Below are positions 1 through 8,115 of a DNA stretch of 64,000 nucleotides, piece by piece. Location: the NCBI GenBank assembly GCA_964417895.1, contig CAYQJS010000028.1, positions 1-64,000 on the forward strand. The letters run 5' to 3'. Source of the DNA: CAYQJS01 sp964417895 (GTDB lineage Bacteria > Chloroflexota > UBA6077 > SHYK01). The notes under the pieces are model-generated. The model did not search any database. It saw only the letters and a list, made by a program, of their open reading frames with translations, and was not told the DNA's origin. Both the position numbers and the translations under genes were made by a program. Numbering within the stretch: the stretch's first letter is position 1; the number at the start of each line of letters is the position of its first letter.

Positions 1-1141
1 GCTGCGCCAGCTCCTGCTCCCGTCCCACGAATGTGCGGCGGTAGAGCGGATTGTCTCGAAGTTCCGCGTTCCTGGTTTCGGGTTCCGAGTCGGTCCCACT
101 CGGAACTTTGAACTCGGAACTCGAAACTGCGATCAGCGCCTCCCGCACCTCACCTGCCGACGCTGGGCGCCTGGCGGGGTCCTTCTCCAGGAGACGCAGG
201 ATCAAAGCTTCGAGGCCTGAGGGCAGGTCGGGCACGTGCCATGAAGGGGCCACCGGCGGCGTGTTCAGGTGCTGGGTGATGATCGCGACGGACTCGTCGC
301 CCACGAACGGCGGGCGGCCGCAGGTCATCTCGTACAGCATCGCCCCGAGTGAGTACAGGTCGCTGCGCGCGGTTACCTCACCACCGATCGCCTGCTCGGG
401 CGGCATGTAGTGGACCGTGCCCACCATCATTCCAGCCTGGGTGAGCCGACTCTGATCGAGCGCCACGGCTAGCCCGAAGTCGCCCAGCTTCGCCGTGCCA
501 TCCGCTGTGAGCCAGACGTTCCCAGGCTTCAAGTCCCGGTGCACGATTCCCCTGGAGTGCGCGTACCCCAGGGCCTGACAAATCTGGTCGGCGATCCGCA
601 GCGCTGTATCGAGCGGCACCCGGTGGTCGAGCGCCTGGTCGATGAGCCCCTCGACGTCGCCACCACCCATGAGCTGGCTCACGAGGTAGGGCTGGCCGCC
701 TTCGTCGCCGATGTCGTAGACGGGCACGATGTGGGGGTGGTCACCCAGCTTGCCCATCGCCTGGGCCTCACGCCGGATCCGCGTCTCCCCTTCAGCATCG
801 AGACCATCTGTCTTGATGAGGGCGAAGGCGACGTCGCGGTCAAGCTTCGTGTCGTGGCAGAGGTAGACGCGCTTCTTTCCGCCCTCGCCCAGAAAGCGGA
901 TCACCTGATAGCGGCCGTCGGCGAAGAAGGTCGGTTGGGGCGCCGCCGCCGGCGCGCTAGAAGGAGCGGAGGAAGCGGCTTCCACGACCAATGGCGCGCC
1001 GCACGAGCGGCAGAACTTTGCAGAGGGGCTGACCTCGGAGCCGCAGGCGGAGCACGTGGCGGCTAACCTGGCGCCGCACTCCTCGCAAAAAGTGGCGCCA
1101 TCGGGGTTGCGGTGGTCGCAGGCTCGGCAGTTCACGAACAC
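1..1141 (-). CDS. Zinc-ribbon Ser/Thr protein kinase with C-terminal AAA/STAND-type module (partial)
   Basis: The gene runs off the left edge; 380 residues are visible from a GTG at 1141. Two zinc ribbons open the protein (Cys5/8/19/22 and Cys30/33/44/47). A linker leads to a Hanks-type kinase domain at about 77-330. It has a degenerate glycine loop (LGEGGKKRV), a candidate ATP lysine K110, the catalytic loop HRDLKPGN at 201-208, DFG at 221-223 and the activation segment GTVHYMPPEQ. From residue 371 the sequence FVGREQEL begins, which typically opens an AAA/STAND ATPase (often followed by a cyclase or TPR region) in large signalling kinases. Between the kinase and this module, residues about 339-362 are encoded by inverted heptanucleotide repeats (61-129). 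No clear ribosome binding site precedes the GTG; a second GTG lies at 1135. The kinase call is secure; the missing C-terminal part is unknown. Confidence 0.88.
   Translation of the reverse strand, partial: MFVNCRACDHRNPDGATFCEECGARLAATCSACGSEVSPSAKFCRSCGAPLVVEAASSAPSSAPAAAPQPTFFADGRYQVIRFLGEGGKKRVYLCHDTKLDRDVAFALIKTDGLDAEGETRIRREAQAMGKLGDHPHIVPVYDIGDEGGQPYLVSQLMGGGDVEGLIDQALDHRVPLDTALRIADQICQALGYAHSRGIVHRDLKPGNVWLTADGTAKLGDFGLAVALDQSRLTQAGMMVGTVHYMPPEQAIGGEVTARSDLYSLGAMLYEMTCGRPPFVGDESVAIITQHLNTPPVAPSWHVPDLPSGLEALILRLLEKDPARRPASAGEVREALIAVSSSEFKVPSGTDSEPETRNAELRDNPLYRRTFVGREQELAQ
61..129. repeat. Inverted heptanucleotide arrays inside the kinase gene
   Basis: About four imperfect copies of a 7-base unit (GTTCCGA type) are followed, after a short spacer, by about four copies of its complement (ACTCGGA type), so the segment can fold into a hairpin. 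It lies in frame in the kinase-to-AAA linker and encodes Ser/Glu/Thr-rich residues. Seen directly by reading the unit boundaries. Confidence 0.75.
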
Positions 1142-1166
1142 CTCATGCGCTGCTGATCTGAAAGGG

Positions 1167-1248
1167 CCGCTCGTCCTGAGCCTGTCGAAGGACGGGCCCG
1201 GGATCGCGCAACGCAGGGTTCATGGTTCGACAGGCTCACCATGAGCGG
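1167..1248. repeat. Palindromic repeat, CCGCTC...GAGCGG family (copy D)
   Basis: An 82-bp imperfect palindrome starts with CCGCTC and ends with GAGCGG. It contains the two family cores CCTGAGCCTGTCGAAGG and TTCGACAGGCTCACC. It fills the gap between the kinase start and the Rieske gene. Other copies are at 10555-10635, 10647-10727, 44552-44607 and 46231-46336. Confidence 0.8.
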
Positions 1249-1275
1249 TCTTCATCGGAATGCCGCACTCCGCAA

Positions 1276-2547
1276 TCACACGTTCGGCAGCAGGTCTCTC
1301 CAGTCGGCCCCAACCGGGATCGTCGCCGTGAGCATGTGGCACAGGTTGCCGAGGTGGTTCTTCTGGGGGTCGCGGAAGATGCCCGGCGGGTCCCGGCCCT
1401 CCTGCACGTCGCCGATCGCCTTCAGCAAGTAGCGCCGCAGCTCGATGAGGTGGGTGTCGGTGACGCCCAGGTGCTCCTTGGTGCGGTCTGTAATGGCGCC
1501 CATGGTCTCGGTGACGCAGGCGTCCTGGGTGTGATTGCCGGCGTCGATCCCGCAGTAGATCTCGCCCGACTTCTGGCGGGCCCGGTCGATCATGTAGTCG
1601 TTGCCCCGGTTCATGATCATGCGGAAGCCGGGGCCCACCTCCCGGCGCTGCGCCCGCCCGTAGGCGCCGTCGGTGGTCTGGTCCCAATACGTCTCGAAGT
1701 CGTAGCGCCAGTTCGTGTAGTCGTCCGCCGGCACTTGATAGATGGTGTGCACCGCCTCGTTCACCGGAGAGCGGCCGCGCGGCGTGTTGCCGATGCAGGG
1801 CATGAGGAACGTGTTCGTGCGCACGAAGAGCTGATCGTCATCCTGCGGATACCTGGTCACCGCGCGCACGCCCCAGTCGTTGATATCGAGGTCGACGGTC
1901 GCAGCGCGCTGTCGGGCCATGCTCTGATCGGAGTTCTGGCCGACGCCGATCCGACCCTCGCCGTTGCGCGAAGGGCGCTGTCGGCGGTGCAGGTACGCCG
2001 AGTGGATGCTGTCGTTGTCTCCCTCGAGGCACTGGAGCCAGTTGCACTCGATGAGGAACTTACACCCGACGTCGACGTGATCTCGCGGGAGCGTGATCCA
2101 GGGGAAGTCGGGGAGCGGCGGCATCAGCTCTTTCGGCCCCATGTAGGTCCAGATGATGCCGTTCACGTCGCGACAGGGGTAGGCCGGGTGCTTGACGTGG
2201 TGCTTCAGCATGCTCTCACTCGGCTCGGCGGGCGTATCGAGGATGTTGCCGTCCACGTCGTACTTCCACCCGTGGTAGATGCAGCGCAGTCCGCACTCCT
2301 CGTTCCGGCCGTAGAAGAGCGAGGCACGTCGGTGCGAGCAGTTCTCGGCCAGGAGCCCGACGCGGCCATCCGTGTCGCGAAACGCCACGAGGTCCTCGCC
2401 CAGCAGCCTGGTTCGCACCGGCGGGCAGTCTGGCTCCGGCACCTCCTCCGAGAGGACCGCCGGTATCCAGTAGCGGCGGAACACCTCCCCCATGGGCGTG
2501 CCCGGGCCTACGTGTGTCAGCAGCTCGTTCTCCTCTTTTGTGAACAT
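1276..2547 (-). CDS. Rieske [2Fe-2S] aromatic ring-hydroxylating oxygenase alpha subunit
   Basis: This 423-residue protein is a terminal oxygenase of the phthalate 4,5-dioxygenase/LigX-like type, which uses electrons from a reductase to hydroxylate or demethylate aromatic substrates. The Rieske cluster ligands are C70-x-H72 and C89-x2-H92 (CIYHGW). The mononuclear iron region reads NWLQCLEGDNDSIHSAYLH at about 169-187, giving the two-His facial site (H182, H187). An excellent ribosome binding site (GGAGGAGG) sits upstream of the ATG at 2547. No ferredoxin or reductase gene is adjacent, so electron transfer partners must lie elsewhere. It is divergent from the MetE-like methyltransferase at 2933, a pairing that would fit demethylation chemistry, though this is inference. 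The substrate cannot be read from sequence. Confidence 0.9.
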   Translation of the reverse strand: MFTKEENELLTHVGPGTPMGEVFRRYWIPAVLSEEVPEPDCPPVRTRLLGEDLVAFRDTDGRVGLLAENCSHRRASLFYGRNEECGLRCIYHGWKYDVDGNILDTPAEPSESMLKHHVKHPAYPCRDVNGIIWTYMGPKELMPPLPDFPWITLPRDHVDVGCKFLIECNWLQCLEGDNDSIHSAYLHRRQRPSRNGEGRIGVGQNSDQSMARQRAATVDLDINDWGVRAVTRYPQDDDQLFVRTNTFLMPCIGNTPRGRSPVNEAVHTIYQVPADDYTNWRYDFETYWDQTTDGAYGRAQRREVGPGFRMIMNRGNDYMIDRARQKSGEIYCGIDAGNHTQDACVTETMGAITDRTKEHLGVTDTHLIELRRYLLKAIGDVQEGRDPPGIFRDPQKNHLGNLCHMLTATIPVGADWRDLLPNV

Positions 2548-2573
2548 TGCGCTCCTCCTCCGATAGCTTGTAG

Positions 2574-2633
2574 GGGCGAGGCACGCCTCGCCCGCCTCGC
2601 ATTGGGGGTACGCGGGTCAGGCTTGCCTGACCC
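2574..2633. repeat. Two perfect hairpins upstream of the Rieske gene
   Basis: GGGCGAGGC and GCCTCGCCC flank a 2-base loop at 2574-2593, and GGGTCAGGC and GCCTGACCC flank TT at 2614-2633. They sit in the 385-bp divergent gap between the Rieske and MetE-like genes. They resemble dispersed REP-type hairpins, though a role in the Rieske leader is possible. Confidence 0.65.
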
Positions 2634-2713
2634 CCACCCCCGTCACACCCTGTCAGTCGGGGTGAAGCATACATCGCCCGCGGAATGGCTACACTATGTA
2701 CCTGTCATGCTGA

Positions 2714-2912
2714 GCCGAAGGCGAAGCATCTGGGGTCGACTTCGAGTCGCGAGCTTCTAGCCCGCGTTTTCGCCGCCCGCAGACCCTTCGCTGGCGCTCA
2801 GGGTGACAACGATCGTAGCCGAAGGCGAAGCATCTGGGGTCGACTTCGAGTCGCGAGCTTCTAGCCCGCGTTTCGCTGCCCGCAGACCCTTCGCCAGCGC
2901 TGCGGTGACAAC
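2714..2912. repeat. Two tandem copies of a 104-bp unit
   Basis: A unit starting GCCGAAGGCGAAGCATC at 2714 is repeated at 2818 with few differences, giving a period of 104 bp. The unit is related to the TGTCATTCTGAGC...GAAGAATC hairpin family also seen at 51046 and 57062. The second copy ends some 20 bp before the MetE-like start codon, so it forms most of that gene's 5' region. Confidence 0.85.
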
Positions 2913-2932
2913 CTGGTTGCCTGGAAGGAGCG

Positions 2933-4111
2933 ATGAAGAGGAGCGAACAGCGGATCCTCACGACGCACGCCGGCGCGTTGCCGAAGCCGGACGACGTGCG
3001 CCAGATGATCACCGCCAGAACCACCAATCAGCCGTACGATGCTCAGGCCTTCGCCAGTCTGGTACGTGCTGGCGTCTCCGACGTGGTGCAGCAGCAGCGC
3101 GCATCCGGGATGGATATCATCAACGACGGCGAGCTGGCCAAGTCGAGCTTCTCCAACTACGCGCGCGAGCGCCTGAGCGGGGTTGAAGACCGCGAGGACG
3201 CGGAAGCAGCGGCGCGATTCGTCGGAATCTCCGGTCGGGACATGCAGGAGTTCCCCGGGTACTTCTCCGACACGAGCGCCCACAGCGGCGCCGCGCTCTA
3301 CCGACGGCAGATCGGAGCGAGCCAGCGCCACGTCTTCTGCAGCGGGCCGCTGAAGTACGTCGGCCATGATGCGCTGCGGACAGACGTGGAGAACTTCAGA
3401 GCCGCGCTCCAGGGGGCCAGCGCCGAGGAGACGTTCCTGCCCGCCGTTGCCCCCGGCACCATCGAGCACTGGCTCCGCAACGAGTACTACTCCAGCGACG
3501 AGGACTACCTCAACGCCATCGCGGACGCCATGCACGAGGAGTACAAGGGGATCGTCGACGCGGGCTTCCTGCTCCAGATCGATGACCCGGACCTGGCCGA
3601 TGCCTGGCAGATGCACCCGGAGATGGACGTCGCGGCCTATCGGAGGTTCGCGGAGCTACGCATCGACGCACTGAACCACGCGCTGCGAGACATCCCCATT
3701 GATCGCGTGCGCTTCCACATGTGCTGGGGAAGCTACCATGGGCCACACAAGTACGACATCCCGCTTCGCGACATCGTGGACATCATCTTGAAGGTGCGGG
3801 CCGAGGCCTATTCCATCGAGGCGTCGAACCCGTGCCACGAGCACGAGTGGCGGGTCTGGGAGGACGTGAAGCTGCCGGAGGGCAAGATCCTCATCCCCGG
3901 CGTCGTCGGCCACTTCAGCGACTTCATCGAGCATCCGCAGCTCGTGGCCGACCGGCTCGTCAGGTACGCAGGCTTGGTGGGCCGGGAGAACCTGATGGCA
4001 GGCACGGACTGCGGGCTCGGTGGAAGAGTCGGGCATCCGTCGATCGTGTGGGCGAAGTTCCAGGCCATGGCCCAGGGAGCGGAGCTGGCGTCGGAGCAGC
4101 TGTGGGGCTAG
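2933..4111 (+). CDS. MetE-like cobalamin-independent methyltransferase (methionine synthase II family)
   Basis: This 392-residue protein matches the C-terminal catalytic half of MetE and its short stand-alone relatives, which move a methyl group to a thiolate held on zinc. The N terminus carries the family signature TTHAGALPKP. The zinc ligand set is recognisable: H262 and C264 (HMCWG), E296 (SIEASNP) and C360 (TDCGLGG). The start ATG follows GGAAGGAGCG. It lacks the N-terminal folate/methyl-donor half of true MetE (about 750 residues), so homocysteine methylation from methyl-folate is not assured. Short homologues often occur beside aromatic or methylated-compound catabolism genes, in line with the Rieske oxygenase next door. 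The family call is firm; the methyl donor and acceptor are unknown. Confidence 0.85.
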   Translation: MKRSEQRILTTHAGALPKPDDVRQMITARTTNQPYDAQAFASLVRAGVSDVVQQQRASGMDIINDGELAKSSFSNYARERLSGVEDREDAEAAARFVGISGRDMQEFPGYFSDTSAHSGAALYRRQIGASQRHVFCSGPLKYVGHDALRTDVENFRAALQGASAEETFLPAVAPGTIEHWLRNEYYSSDEDYLNAIADAMHEEYKGIVDAGFLLQIDDPDLADAWQMHPEMDVAAYRRFAELRIDALNHALRDIPIDRVRFHMCWGSYHGPHKYDIPLRDIVDIILKVRAEAYSIEASNPCHEHEWRVWEDVKLPEGKILIPGVVGHFSDFIEHPQLVADRLVRYAGLVGRENLMAGTDCGLGGRVGHPSIVWAKFQAMAQGAELASEQLWG

Positions 4112-4125
4112 GGGTACGCATCAAT

Positions 4126-4270
4126 CCCTCTCCCACCGAAGTGGGAGAGGTTAGGTGAGGGCACTCTCTCGATGGCACACCCCAATATCTGGGCAGGGGC
4201 ACCACCGTCTGGCGCTCCTACTGTGGTGGACTGCCCTCACCCTTCCCTCTCCCACTGCGGTGGGAGAGGA
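4126..4270. repeat. REP doublet (two inverted REP-like hairpins)
   Basis: A hairpin CTCTCCCACCGAAGTGGGAG at about 4129-4148, followed by a GGTGAGGGC tail, faces an inverted second copy at 4233-4270 that starts GCCCTCACCC and ends in CTCTCCCACTGCGGTGGGAG. The doublet has the organisation of a REPIN and fills the gap before the first ABC substrate-binding gene. Confidence 0.75.
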
Positions 4271-4360
4271 CGTCCACCGGCGACTCGCGCCCGGGGATCA
4301 AAAAGTTTGGGCTATGCTGTGTTGATCTCCCAGACTTAACACCTAAACGGAGGTGGCGAA

Positions 4361-6076
4361 ATGCATGCGTGGAAGGTGGCCGGAGCGACGTACCTCGCAT
4401 TGGCCTGTGTTCTGGCGGCTTGCGCACAGCCCACGCGGCCTGCCGACTTGCAAGGCGGCGCGGCCGATGCGCAGCGTACTCGTGCGCCCAAACGCATCAT
4501 GGCGGCCATCCGGGGCGATCCGTACACCGTTGTCGACGCCATCAACGCCGCCGGCGGCGGACGGGTCGCGGGCGTCCGGGAGGTGGAGCAGCTGCTCAAC
4601 GCCGGCCTGGGCGTCGTTGATACGCAGGGCCAGATCCGCCCGCTCCTGGCGGAGGTCATCCCCAGCCTCGAGAACGGGCTGTGGAAGCTGCATGCAGACG
4701 GCCGGATGGAAACGACCTGGAGGCTGAGGCCGAACGCGTTATGGCACGACGGCGCGCCGTTCACCGGGGCCGATCTTCAGTTTGCCGCTCGAATCGCCAG
4801 CGACGCGGCCCTCACCATCGCCCAGGATACGGCCTTCGACTTCGTGGACAGCGTCCAGGCGCCCGATGCGCACACGCTCACGGTGACGTGGAAGGGGCCG
4901 TTCATCGAAGCAGACACGCTGTTCACCCGAACCGAGCGCTCTCGCATCATGCCCATGGCGCGGCATCTGCTCGAGCAGGCCTACGCCGAAGATCCGACCA
5001 ACATCCTTCAGCATCCCTACTGGACGCAGGAGTTTGTTGGCACCGGCCCGTACCGGCTCAGGGAGTGGATCTCCGGCAGCCATCTCGTCTTGCGAGCCAA
5101 CGATGCATTCGTGCTCGGCCGGCCCCGCGTCGACGAAATCGACGTGAAGTTCCTGTGGGATACCAACGTCATCATGGCGAATATCCTGGCCGGCTCCGTC
5201 GAGCTGACGCTGGGGGCGGGGATGAGCGTCGACCAGGCAATCCTGGTCCGCGAGCAGTGGCGCGATGGCCGAGTCGACACGCCCTTGGAGACTCTCACCG
5301 CCCTCTGGCCCCAGTTCATCAACCCCGATCCGCCTGTGGTAGCGGACGTCCGGTTCCGCCGGGCGCTGCTGCACGCCGTCGACCGCCAGCAGATCGTCGA
5401 TGCTTTCCTCGGAGGACTGGTGCCGATTGCCCATAGCTTCATCAGCCCCGACGAGCCCGACTACCGGGCGATCGACCCCAGTGTCGCCCGCTACGAGTAC
5501 GACCCGCGTCGGGCAGCGCAGATGGTGGAGGGGCTGGGCTACACGAAGGGGCCAGACGGAGCGTTCCGCGATGCAACCGGGCGGAGGCTGTCGGTCGAGG
5601 TCCGCACCACCGCTCACCCCCTCCGAGAGACGCTCCAGCCCGTGCTGGCGGATTACTGGCAGCAGATCGGCATCGGCATGGACCCCATCATCATTCCACG
5701 GCAGCGAGCCGCCGACCGGGAATACCGGGCCACGACCCTGGGTTTCGATTTTCGGTTCAATCCCCCGGATGTGACCCGCTATCACAGCTCGCTGGTCCCA
5801 CTGCCGGAGAACAACTACCGAGGCAACAACTCCGCGCGCTACCGGAGCGCGGAGCTGGATGGACTCCTCGAGCGCTATCTCGTCGCCATTCCGAAGGGCG
5901 AGCGGCTGCAGCTTCTGACGCAGATCATCCGCCATATGTCCGATCAGCTGGTGGTGGTGCCGCTGTTCCACGACGCCGAGCCCGCCCTGGTGGGCAATCG
6001 CCTGCTGAATGTGGGCGCCAGGAAAGGCGACGCGCTGCAAGGCTGGAACGCGCACGAGTGGGACGTGCGGGATTGA
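4361..6076 (+). CDS. ABC transporter substrate-binding lipoprotein, family 5 (peptide/nickel type)
   Basis: The 571-residue protein begins with a lipoprotein signal peptide ending LAAC (lipid-modified Cys21). The mature chain has the layout of SBP_bac_5 proteins: the region LRPNALWHDGAPFTGADLQF at about 126-145, FVGTGPYRLREW in the middle and RRALLHAVDRQQIVDAF in the second lobe. Such proteins capture oligopeptides, opines, glycosides or other small solutes for an inner-membrane permease. The start ATG follows CGGAGGTGG. No permease or ATPase gene is adjacent. A paralogue follows at 6304 after a repeat-filled gap, so the two may be an old tandem duplication. Ligand unknown. Confidence 0.9.
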   Translation: MHAWKVAGATYLALACVLAACAQPTRPADLQGGAADAQRTRAPKRIMAAIRGDPYTVVDAINAAGGGRVAGVREVEQLLNAGLGVVDTQGQIRPLLAEVIPSLENGLWKLHADGRMETTWRLRPNALWHDGAPFTGADLQFAARIASDAALTIAQDTAFDFVDSVQAPDAHTLTVTWKGPFIEADTLFTRTERSRIMPMARHLLEQAYAEDPTNILQHPYWTQEFVGTGPYRLREWISGSHLVLRANDAFVLGRPRVDEIDVKFLWDTNVIMANILAGSVELTLGAGMSVDQAILVREQWRDGRVDTPLETLTALWPQFINPDPPVVADVRFRRALLHAVDRQQIVDAFLGGLVPIAHSFISPDEPDYRAIDPSVARYEYDPRRAAQMVEGLGYTKGPDGAFRDATGRRLSVEVRTTAHPLRETLQPVLADYWQQIGIGMDPIIIPRQRAADREYRATTLGFDFRFNPPDVTRYHSSLVPLPENNYRGNNSARYRSAELDGLLERYLVAIPKGERLQLLTQIIRHMSDQLVVVPLFHDAEPALVGNRLLNVGARKGDALQGWNAHEWDVRD

Positions 6077-6079
6077 TGA

Positions 6080-6267
6080 TTGCGGATTGAGGACTGAGGA
6101 CTGTCCGCCCTGCGGACTCCGAGCGCCGCTCGCGCGGCGCATTCGGAGAGGACTGGAGGGACTGCCCGCCCTGCGGACTCCGAGCGCCGCTCGCGCGGCG
6201 CATTCGGAGAGGACTGAGGACTGCCCGCTCTGCGCACTGCGCGCGGCGCTGACGCGCTGCATTTGGA
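6080..6267. repeat. Heptanucleotide run followed by 61-bp tandem units with a 32-nt hairpin
   Basis: Seven-base units of GATTGAG/GACTGAG type at 6080-6105 lead into a unit with a 32-nt hairpin (CTCCGA-GCGCCGC-TCGC-GCGGCGC-AT-TCGGAG) at 6117-6148. The unit is repeated with a 61-bp period at 6178-6209, and a degenerate third copy ends near 6267. The same 32-nt hairpin type occurs in the opposite orientation at 20717-20748. Confidence 0.8.
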
Positions 6268-6303
6268 GAGGAGTGAGGAGCGATGGGGAAGGAGCTTACA
6301 AAA

Positions 6304-8022
6304 ATGCTTCGGATGGATGCTGGGGGCGTGCGGGGTCTGGCGGTGGCCGTGATGTTGATTACTGGCTGCGGGGCGCCGGCGTCCCCGGGGGACGGAGCGG
6401 CTGGCACGTCTGGTGACAGACCGTCGCAGGCGCCGAAGGTGCTCACCTGGGCGGTCCTGCAGGAGCCGACGGACATCCTGGCGGCGAGTGGCCTCGGCGG
6501 CACCCGCGGCCCCAGCTCGGCGTTCAGGGCGCTCGCCCACAATCGGCTGGTCATCGACGATTACACGTTCACCCCGCGACCCGAGATGGCCGTCGAGCTG
6601 CCCTCGCCAGAGAAAGGCACGTGGCGTGTGAACCCCGACGGCACCATGCAGACGGTCTGGAAGATTCGCCCGAACATCAAGTGGCACGATGGCGCCCCGT
6701 TCACGTCGCAGGATCTCCTGTTCTGGTTCACCGTCATCACGGACAAGACCATTCCGTCGACGAGTCTGATCGGGCTGGATCAGCTGACTTCGGCGAGCGC
6801 GCCGGACCCCTACACCTTCGAGATGAACTGGTCGCAGCCCCACTACCGGGCGGATCGCATTCCCGAGGTGGGACCAGTGCCCAAGCACCTGCTGGAGAGC
6901 GTCTACGCTCAGGGAGACAATGAGGCCCTTCTGAACAACCGGTATTTCACCACGGAGTTCGTTGGGCTTGGCCCGTACCGGCTGGCGAGCTGGGCGCCCG
7001 GAAGCCACGTCGAGTTCACTCCCTTCGCTGACTATTATCTCGGGCGGCCTCCCCTCGATCGCATCGTGCTGCGCTTCATCCCCGACTTCAACACGATGGT
7101 GTCGAATGTGCTCGCCGGAACCGTGGACGTGGCGCAGCCCCCCGGCGAGAACATGGACGTTGCGATGGACTTGAAGCGCCGCTGGGAAGGAGACGGCAAC
7201 CAGGTGCGTACTGACCCCAACAATCGCATCCGTCTCATCTACATGCAGTACCGACCGGAGTACGCGCGTCCGCGGAACGGCGTCACGGACCGCACGGTCC
7301 GCCAGGGGCTCTACCACGCCATCGACCGCTCCGCGATGGCGCAAGTTATGACGGAGGGCCTGGCGCCGATCGCCGACAGCTGGATCGGCCCGTCGGACCC
7401 CCTGCGGCGACACGTAGAGGCGTCGATCCCCCAGTTTCCCTACGATCCGAGCCGCGCCCAGCGGGTGCTGGCCGATGCCGGGTGGGTTCGGGGCTCCGAC
7501 GGGGTATTGTTGCGCCAGGACAGCGGCGAGCGCTTCGAAATGGAGATTCGGAATCGGCCCGGCTCCGCGACGGAGCGCGAGCTGGTGCTGGTCGCGGACT
7601 TCTGGAAGACCGTCGGACTGGCGGGAAGCGTGACGCCGGGCGGGGCCAATCTCGTCAGTGACCGCGAGTGGCTGGCGACGTATCCAGGGGTGCAGGTCTC
7701 AAGGTTGGAAACGGAGGACGCCTACAATACTCGGCGCACGCACTCCCGCGCGATCGCGGCCCCAGCCAACCGGTGGGCTGGGAGAAACGGCGCTGGGTAC
7801 AGCAACGCCACCGTCGACGCGATCCAGGATCGACTGGTGGTCACCATCGATCAGCAGCAGCAGCTAGCGCTCCACCGCGAGCTGTTGCAGGAGATGATGG
7901 GTGAGGTGGCCATCATGCCGCTGTTCTGGGACGTGGAGCTGATCCTCGCGACTCGGAGCGTGAAAGGCGAAGTGACGGCCACCGAGGCGGGCTGGAACGT
8001 GTTCACCTGGAACAAAGAATAG
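6304..8022 (+). CDS. ABC transporter substrate-binding lipoprotein, family 5 (second copy)
   Basis: This 572-residue solute-binding protein is a paralogue of the 4361 gene: it shares WKIRPNIKWHDGAPFTSQDL, FVGLGPYRLASW and VRQGLYHAIDRSAM. The lipobox is LITGC, with Cys22 from the chosen start. ATG 6304 was preferred because GAAGGAG lies nine bases upstream; ATG 6283 in the same frame has a purine run only two bases away and would add seven residues. It acts outside the membrane as the receptor of an ABC importer. No permease or ATPase gene is present within the window, so both receptors are orphans here. Sequence divergence between the two copies suggests different ligands. Confidence 0.9.
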   Translation: MLRMDAGGVRGLAVAVMLITGCGAPASPGDGAAGTSGDRPSQAPKVLTWAVLQEPTDILAASGLGGTRGPSSAFRALAHNRLVIDDYTFTPRPEMAVELPSPEKGTWRVNPDGTMQTVWKIRPNIKWHDGAPFTSQDLLFWFTVITDKTIPSTSLIGLDQLTSASAPDPYTFEMNWSQPHYRADRIPEVGPVPKHLLESVYAQGDNEALLNNRYFTTEFVGLGPYRLASWAPGSHVEFTPFADYYLGRPPLDRIVLRFIPDFNTMVSNVLAGTVDVAQPPGENMDVAMDLKRRWEGDGNQVRTDPNNRIRLIYMQYRPEYARPRNGVTDRTVRQGLYHAIDRSAMAQVMTEGLAPIADSWIGPSDPLRRHVEASIPQFPYDPSRAQRVLADAGWVRGSDGVLLRQDSGERFEMEIRNRPGSATERELVLVADFWKTVGLAGSVTPGGANLVSDREWLATYPGVQVSRLETEDAYNTRRTHSRAIAAPANRWAGRNGAGYSNATVDAIQDRLVVTIDQQQQLALHRELLQEMMGEVAIMPLFWDVELILATRSVKGEVTATEAGWNVFTWNKE

Positions 8023-8115
8023 CCAGTAAGTATGGCGATGGGCGAGGGGCTGCTCCCGGCTGACGCCCGGGTCACGAACTTCGGCGATCTTGTACTGCCA
8101 GGAGGCCAACGGGGG

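Noticed and set aside
1222..2760. Long plus-strand frame antisense to the Rieske gene
   Set aside because: It is a shadow of high-GC codon bias opposite a clear Rieske oxygenase; no family signature in its translation.
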